From: Bolinopsis microptera | Taxonomy: Eukaryota > Ctenophora > Tentaculata > Lobata > Bolinopsidae | DNA length: 64,000 nt | Direction of reading: 5' to 3' | Assembly (NCBI RefSeq): GCF_026151205.1 | Contig: NC_087079.1 | Coordinates: 1,886,028-1,950,027, forward strand | Part shown: piece by piece, positions 60,063 to 64,000 of the stretch | How positions within the stretch are numbered: position 1 is the stretch's first letter | How the letters are laid out: every line of letters starts with the position of its first letter | Notes under the pieces: model-generated | What the model was told of the DNA's origin: nothing | The model's input: only the letters and a program-made list of their open reading frames with translations | The model's database searches: none | Program-made: the position numbers and the translations under genes

Positions 60063-60920
60063 TTAGTAGTTGAGTGTCTTGCGGCAGTATGCTGTTCTAT
60101 CTTTAATATCTCCACGTGACCATATAACCCTTCTGTCTGGAGAAGTTATCTGGTTCCAGTTTGATCCCTTAGTGTTATCCCTCATGACATGGTCATCACC
60201 CCGGTCTAGAGGTTCCTCCCAGTTGTCTCCTTCAACAAAGTCAGGCTTCTCCCAACCACTCTCCTCGACTCCAGCACATCTCCAGGTATTGTCTGAAACC
60301 ATGACCCCGTTTCCTTCTGCATCCTTCATCTCTGCTACGATACCCCAGTCACCCCCTTTGTTATGACATTTAACTGCTATGACCCGGGTGGGTGATGGAA
60401 CACTGAGCTCCGCTAGTGCCTGATAGTTCGTGTCGTTGTAGCTCTGAACTCCGTCTACGTAGATAGTCGTGTAATCGTCACAAAATACCTTTAGTGGGTA
60501 GAACTCGCAAGGCTGGTCGTTGCATTCTTGTGTCTCTTCAGCATCTCCGACACAGTTGGATCCACCGTTAGCAGGGGCTGGGTTGGAACAGCTCCTCGTT
60601 CTCTTCTGGGATCCTCCTCCGCAAGCAGCCGAGCAGTCTGACCAATCCCCGAAATCACTCCAGTTCCCATCAGTTGGGCAAGTGTAGCCACACTTTTTCA
60701 GCGCTTTTTCCAGTTTATTGCATTTCTTCAAATCCTTCTTCTTCAACTTACCATCGCTGGATTCGCAGCCCAGAGACGACTGGAAACCTTTCTCTAGGCA
60801 CTTCATGTTGTACTCCTGGATTGCCTTGTTCAGCTTTTTCTCCTTCCATGGGCACTCATCCGAAGATACAATTAACACTAAAAGTGTTAGCAAAACAAGA
60901 AAGCCGCAGATATTTGTCAT
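60063..60920 (-). CDS. Secreted Lys/Cys-rich + TSP1 + jelly-roll-like protein
   Basis: A 285-aa single-exon gene; ATG at 60920, 2 nt after an acceptor. A signal peptide (MTNICGFLVLLTLLVLIVSS) precedes a basic six-cysteine domain (about residues 22-81; C-x17-C-x10-C-x14-C-x9-C-x3-C, with KGFQSSLGC and CNKLEKALKKCGYTC). Next is a thrombospondin type 1 repeat (about 86-139: WSDFGDWSDCSAACGGGSQ, KRTRSC, QECNDQPC). The C-terminal 145 aa hold FCDDYTTIYVDGVQSYND, VIAVKCHNKGGDWGIVAE, NTWRCAGVEESGWEKPDF and a final CRK, in an order typical of galactose-binding-like jelly-roll domains. TSP1 suggests extracellular matrix or cell-surface binding. The Cys-rich domain is shared with 50700-51092. Confidence 0.85.
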   Translation of the reverse strand: MTNICGFLVLLTLLVLIVSSDECPWKEKKLNKAIQEYNMKCLEKGFQSSLGCESSDGKLKKKDLKKCNKLEKALKKCGYTCPTDGNWSDFGDWSDCSAACGGGSQKRTRSCSNPAPANGGSNCVGDAEETQECNDQPCEFYPLKVFCDDYTTIYVDGVQSYNDTNYQALAELSVPSPTRVIAVKCHNKGGDWGIVAEMKDAEGNGVMVSDNTWRCAGVEESGWEKPDFVEGDNWEEPLDRGDDHVMRDNTKGSNWNQITSPDRRVIWSRGDIKDRTAYCRKTLNY

Positions 60921-60922
60921 TG

Positions 60923-60945
60923 CTGAAAAGGATTAAGATAGATCG
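60923..60945 (-). promoter_or_regulatory. Splice acceptor 2 nt upstream of the TSP1-gene start
   Basis: On the minus strand CTATCTTAATCCTTTTCAG is followed by CAATG. Strong pyrimidine tract; candidate trans-splice site. Confidence 0.6.
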
Positions 60946-61006
60946 GGATAAACAAATTCTGATCGCTTGGTTCAACTGAATGAGCAGTGACTATTATTGT
61001 TTGACG

Positions 61007-61348
61007 TACCGAACCAAAAACGGCTGAACCAAATTTATCTCACAGTCACCTGGTAACCTTCCTGTTTACTAAAAAGAGACTTGGCCATTTAACTGGGAGA
61101 TAATTTCGGTTCAGCCGTTTTTGGTTCGGTACGTAACAGCGTCTAGCTGTCGAATGACAATAATTGTTGCTCATTCTTCCTTGAAAGAATGTTGGTTAAA
61201 TACAAAACTAAGAGTCCGTAATTCGTACCGAACCAAAAACGGCTGAACCAAATATATCTCACAATCACCTGGTAACCTTCCTATTTACTAAAAATAGACT
61301 TGGCCATTTAACTTTGAGATAAATTCGGTTCAGACGTTTTTGGTTCGG
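61007..61348. mobile_element. Two copies of a 121-bp TA-flanked MITE in a 219-bp tandem duplication
   Basis: CCGAACCAAAAACGGCTGAA at 61009 pairs with its inverse ending 61129, flanked by TA. A second copy spans 61228-61348 with slightly worse ends (the right TA has become TG). The spacer (TAACAGCGTCTAGCTGTC...) is duplicated too and recurs after the second copy. It lies just upstream of the TSP1 gene, whose promoter it may touch. Confidence 0.85.
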
Positions 61349-61439
61349 TGCGTAACAGCGTCTAGCTGTCCAATGACAATAATCATTGTTCATTTATCCT
61401 TGAAAGAATGTTAGTTAAATATAAGACTAAAAGTCCGTA

Positions 61440-61960
61440 ATTCATAGCAGCTGAAAGGTAAACGTGGATAATTTGGACTTATTCAACTTGTCATTACCTA
61501 AAATTTAAATTATCATTTGTTGGACTGCTATTCAACTCAATGTTGAACTCTAAAATAGTAACAATAATCATCTAGCAGCAGCTCATCACAATGGCAGGGA
61601 CAAATTGAGATCATGATGATTATCTGAGCATAGAACATTTAGTAGCATAATTTTTTAGTTCGTTCAACCATTCAATTATAAGGAAGAATTTCATTAGATT
61701 TAGAAGAAGCACTCTGCAATTATAGTAGACTTATAATTCAACGATTTAAACTTATTCAACATTGATATATTTTCATAAATTGTTTTTAGCTTTTTTTTCA
61801 AGTTTGTGAAACTCGGTTAGTATGACCACTGACCAGCTGGCCTGACGGACCGGTGCCTCGATTATGTCGGATGGTAGGCAAGCGTCGTCGAGACGAACTC
61901 CATTTCTAAGTAGTAATTATAGATTAATAATTATTAAGTTGTAGGTTTGTAACCTACTAA
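61440..61960. repeat. Diverged duplicate of 59215-59760
   Basis: Partner of the segment downstream of the TSP1 gene; shares GTGGATAA, TGTTGGACTGC, TATGTCGG and ACGAACTCCATTT blocks in the same order and orientation. Confidence 0.6.
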
Positions 61961-62930
61961 GCTAACGCTCGTGCCGATTGCCCGCAACTCATCGACAATG
62001 TTAATAATATTTATAATGAATAATAATAATATTCCAAATAAATATTTTACGGGTCTCGCCCGAATACCCTGCAGACTCAGAAACGCTATTTTCTCGATCA
62101 TTTTATCTTAATGCAAGCATCAAAGTTTGTTAATAGTGTTGAAGGTGAGGAAATTTAAAATCTAGCAAAAAGCTGTGGCTTACAACGGTGGTACCAGAAC
62201 GTAATATTTCCTTGTGTTCGGCATTAGCATTTAATCATGCTGAACTTGATATTTGTGCTGTATCACGAAGTTTTTTATTTGAATTTCATGTACTGTGAGA
62301 AAGGTCTGTCGCAACCCTACCATATAGCAACTATATATTTCACCCATATTCAAACGTGTTGTATAGACAAGAACTATAAATACCCCGACGTCATCCCGAC
62401 CAAATTTGGACCATAAAAGGATAAATGATGTAAAATAAGAATATAGTTAAGACTGATAATTGTAAAATACAAATATATATATTTGCATTGCATATACAAC
62501 ATAATATGTTGAAATTACAATGTAATTTAATAAGAATACAGTGTTACGATGTAACTTATTACTTTATTAGAGGACATTATGTTGAAGTAATATACGTAAA
62601 GATCGTATTTATTTCTGCCCCAGTCATCCATGGCTGCTCCCTAAAAACTCTCGCTCACAAAAATAGAAATAATTCACTACCTTAAAGTTATTCTTGTTGA
62701 CATTCGAAACGATAGAATTATTCAGGAAGTCAGTCTTACCTTTCCTTCGTTTTTGCTGTGTTTGTGTAGATTCTGGATTATTGCCTAATACTTTATTAGA
62801 TTATCAGGGCCGTTGTAAGTTGCAATAGAATCACAAGGGACGTAATAAATAATGCATTTATCTAGCTAACTGCTTACTAGCCTTATAGCACGTACTGATA
62901 CATTGGCAATTCAGTAGTGTGGCATAACAC
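61961..62930. other. Non-coding AT-rich region
   Basis: No gene or clear repeat; small frames only. Confidence 0.4.
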
Positions 62931-63364
62931 GGTTAAGGCACGGTTAACGCACGGTTAAGGCACAGTTAAGGCACGGTTAAGGCACGGTTAAGGCACAAGG
63001 GTTACATAAGGCACGGTTCTTAAGGCACGGTTAACGCACGGTTAACGCACGGTTAACGCACGGTTAAGGCACGGTTAAGGCACAAACTGCCCAAAAGCAA
63101 CCATTATGGTCGCTTAAGGCACGGTTAACGCACGGTTAACGCACGGTTGGGGAAATATAACATATAAACATACAAGTGGTTAACTAAGGCACGGTTAAGG
63201 CACGGCTAGGGAACAAGGGTTACATAAGGCACGGTTGTATCACGGTCACTTAAGGCACGGTTAAGGCACAAACTGCCCAAAAGCAACCATTATGGTCGCT
63301 TAAGTCACGGTTAACGCACGGTTGGGGAAATATAACCTATAAACATACAAGTGGTTAACTAAGG
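62931..63364. repeat. GGTTAAGGCAC-type tandem array with ~186-bp higher-order repeat
   Basis: Eleven-base units (AAGGCACGGTT / AACGCACGGTT) in blocks. A longer segment (AAACTGCCCAAAAGCAACCA through ACATACAAGTGGTTAACTAA) is present at about 63083-63186 and again at about 63267-63362. Confidence 0.9.
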
Positions 63365-63528
63365 CCCATGATCTAAATGTGACGATCTGTAAATTTTACA
63401 GTGCGATTCCCGCTATGAATAAATTTTCTAATTGTAAAGCAACAGCCCTGCTTCGTTTGACCGTCCTATATTTGAAATCCTTATCTCGATTAACGATCTC
63501 TTCAGGTAAAAAAGCTCTTCAAATTAAG

Positions 63529-63729
63529 TTAACATCTCCTAGAGCTCACACAGTGGTTACAGGTCAGGGAAGGAGGGGTAGGAGTGTAGGTAGTCCTTGG
63601 GCATATGGTGGCAATGTGGCCACTAGCGCCACAGTGAAGGCATTTAGGGATGGGGGCGGCAGCAGAGTGTCGAGTTCCTCTTCGAGTTACCATGGTGAGT
63701 AAAGTAGTAGTATTTTTAAGAGTAGACAA
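63529..63729 (-). mobile_element. Zinc-knuckle retroelement fragment
   Basis: A 66-codon minus-strand frame contains CLHCGASGHIATICP, a C-x2-C-x4-H-x4-C zinc knuckle as in retroelement gag or LINE ORF1 proteins. A second CNHC follows near the end. No start context or further domains are visible, and it is probably a scrap of a transposon. The overlapping plus-strand frame is not favoured. Confidence 0.5.
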
Positions 63730-64000
63730 TGAAAAGATGGGATGGTTGTGTTGAATAAAGCTGCGTTTATATACAACTGTGATAGAGTGACAGAGCTTGT
63801 TTATTTCGGGATATGATCCATGTCAGCTGATCAACGAGATCAAAAGTTTGCATGTATTGATAAGTGTGCGGGTGGTGTCAGCACGCAGCAAGGTTGGGTG
63901 ATGTGATCTGATACATGACTGCGAAGTAGGTTGTGTAGATCACCTCGCTCAAATAAACAGGTGTGAGCTCTAGGAGATGTTAACTTAATTTGAAGAGCCT
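63730..64000. other. Right edge of window
   Basis: No feature supported. Confidence 0.4.

Noticed and set aside
63379-63702. 107-codon plus-strand frame
   Set aside because: Overlaps the minus-strand zinc-knuckle fragment, which explains the conserved-looking sequence better.
1-64000. CRISPR arrays, bacterial operons, tRNA or rRNA genes
   Set aside because: Tandem arrays here have no unique spacers; gene structure is eukaryotic; no tRNA box B-like GGTTCGAATCC with a matching fold was found by eye.

Overview
The window looks like nuclear DNA of an early-branching animal; a cnidarian, possibly hydrozoan, or a ctenophore fits best. It is AT-rich, has GT-AG introns, genes nested inside introns of other genes, many short inverted-repeat transposons and many minisatellites. 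Several genes have a pyrimidine tract plus AG just upstream of the start codon, which would fit spliced-leader trans-splicing (known in hydrozoans and ctenophores). The species cannot be fixed from sequence alone.

Layout. 1-2650: a modular repeat and two adjacent inverted-repeat elements. 3319-5708: a compact head-to-head pair, a MICU-family mitochondrial calcium-uptake regulator (-) and a CCDC24-like coiled-coil protein (+). 7232-31251: a large plus-strand gene encoding a HEAT/ARM-type helical-repeat protein. Its proposed first intron holds a piggyBac-like remnant, an LDLa-domain GPCR gene with broken reading frame (11728-14062) and LINE fragments (15290-16503). 32560-34568: a six-exon gene for a small secreted protein. 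37620-53148: about 22 exons encoding N-terminal leucine-rich repeats, a long low-complexity linker and a C-terminal SEFIR/TIR-like domain that resembles the CIKS/ACT1 adaptor. Two minus-strand single-exon genes lie in its introns: a coiled-coil protein (45048-45758) and a Lys/Cys-rich secreted protein (50700-51092). 54037-57365: a Pro/Gln/His-rich protein ending in about six copies of an unrecognised beta-rich repeat, with frame breaks. 60063-60920 (-): a secreted protein that joins the same Lys/Cys-rich domain to a TSP1 domain and a jelly-roll-like C-terminus. The right end has duplicated MITEs, a GGTTAAGGCAC-type tandem array and a zinc-knuckle retroelement scrap.

The most interesting points are the LRR-SEFIR architecture (a possible innate-immune adaptor or sensor), a six-cysteine Lys-rich domain with identical cysteine spacing in two secreted proteins, the unrecognised repeat of the 54-57 kb gene, and a recurring pattern in which minisatellites have grown out of exon edges, splice sites or the stop-codon region of genes. 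Several genes carry frame breaks that may be assembly indels, so reading-frame claims there are provisional.
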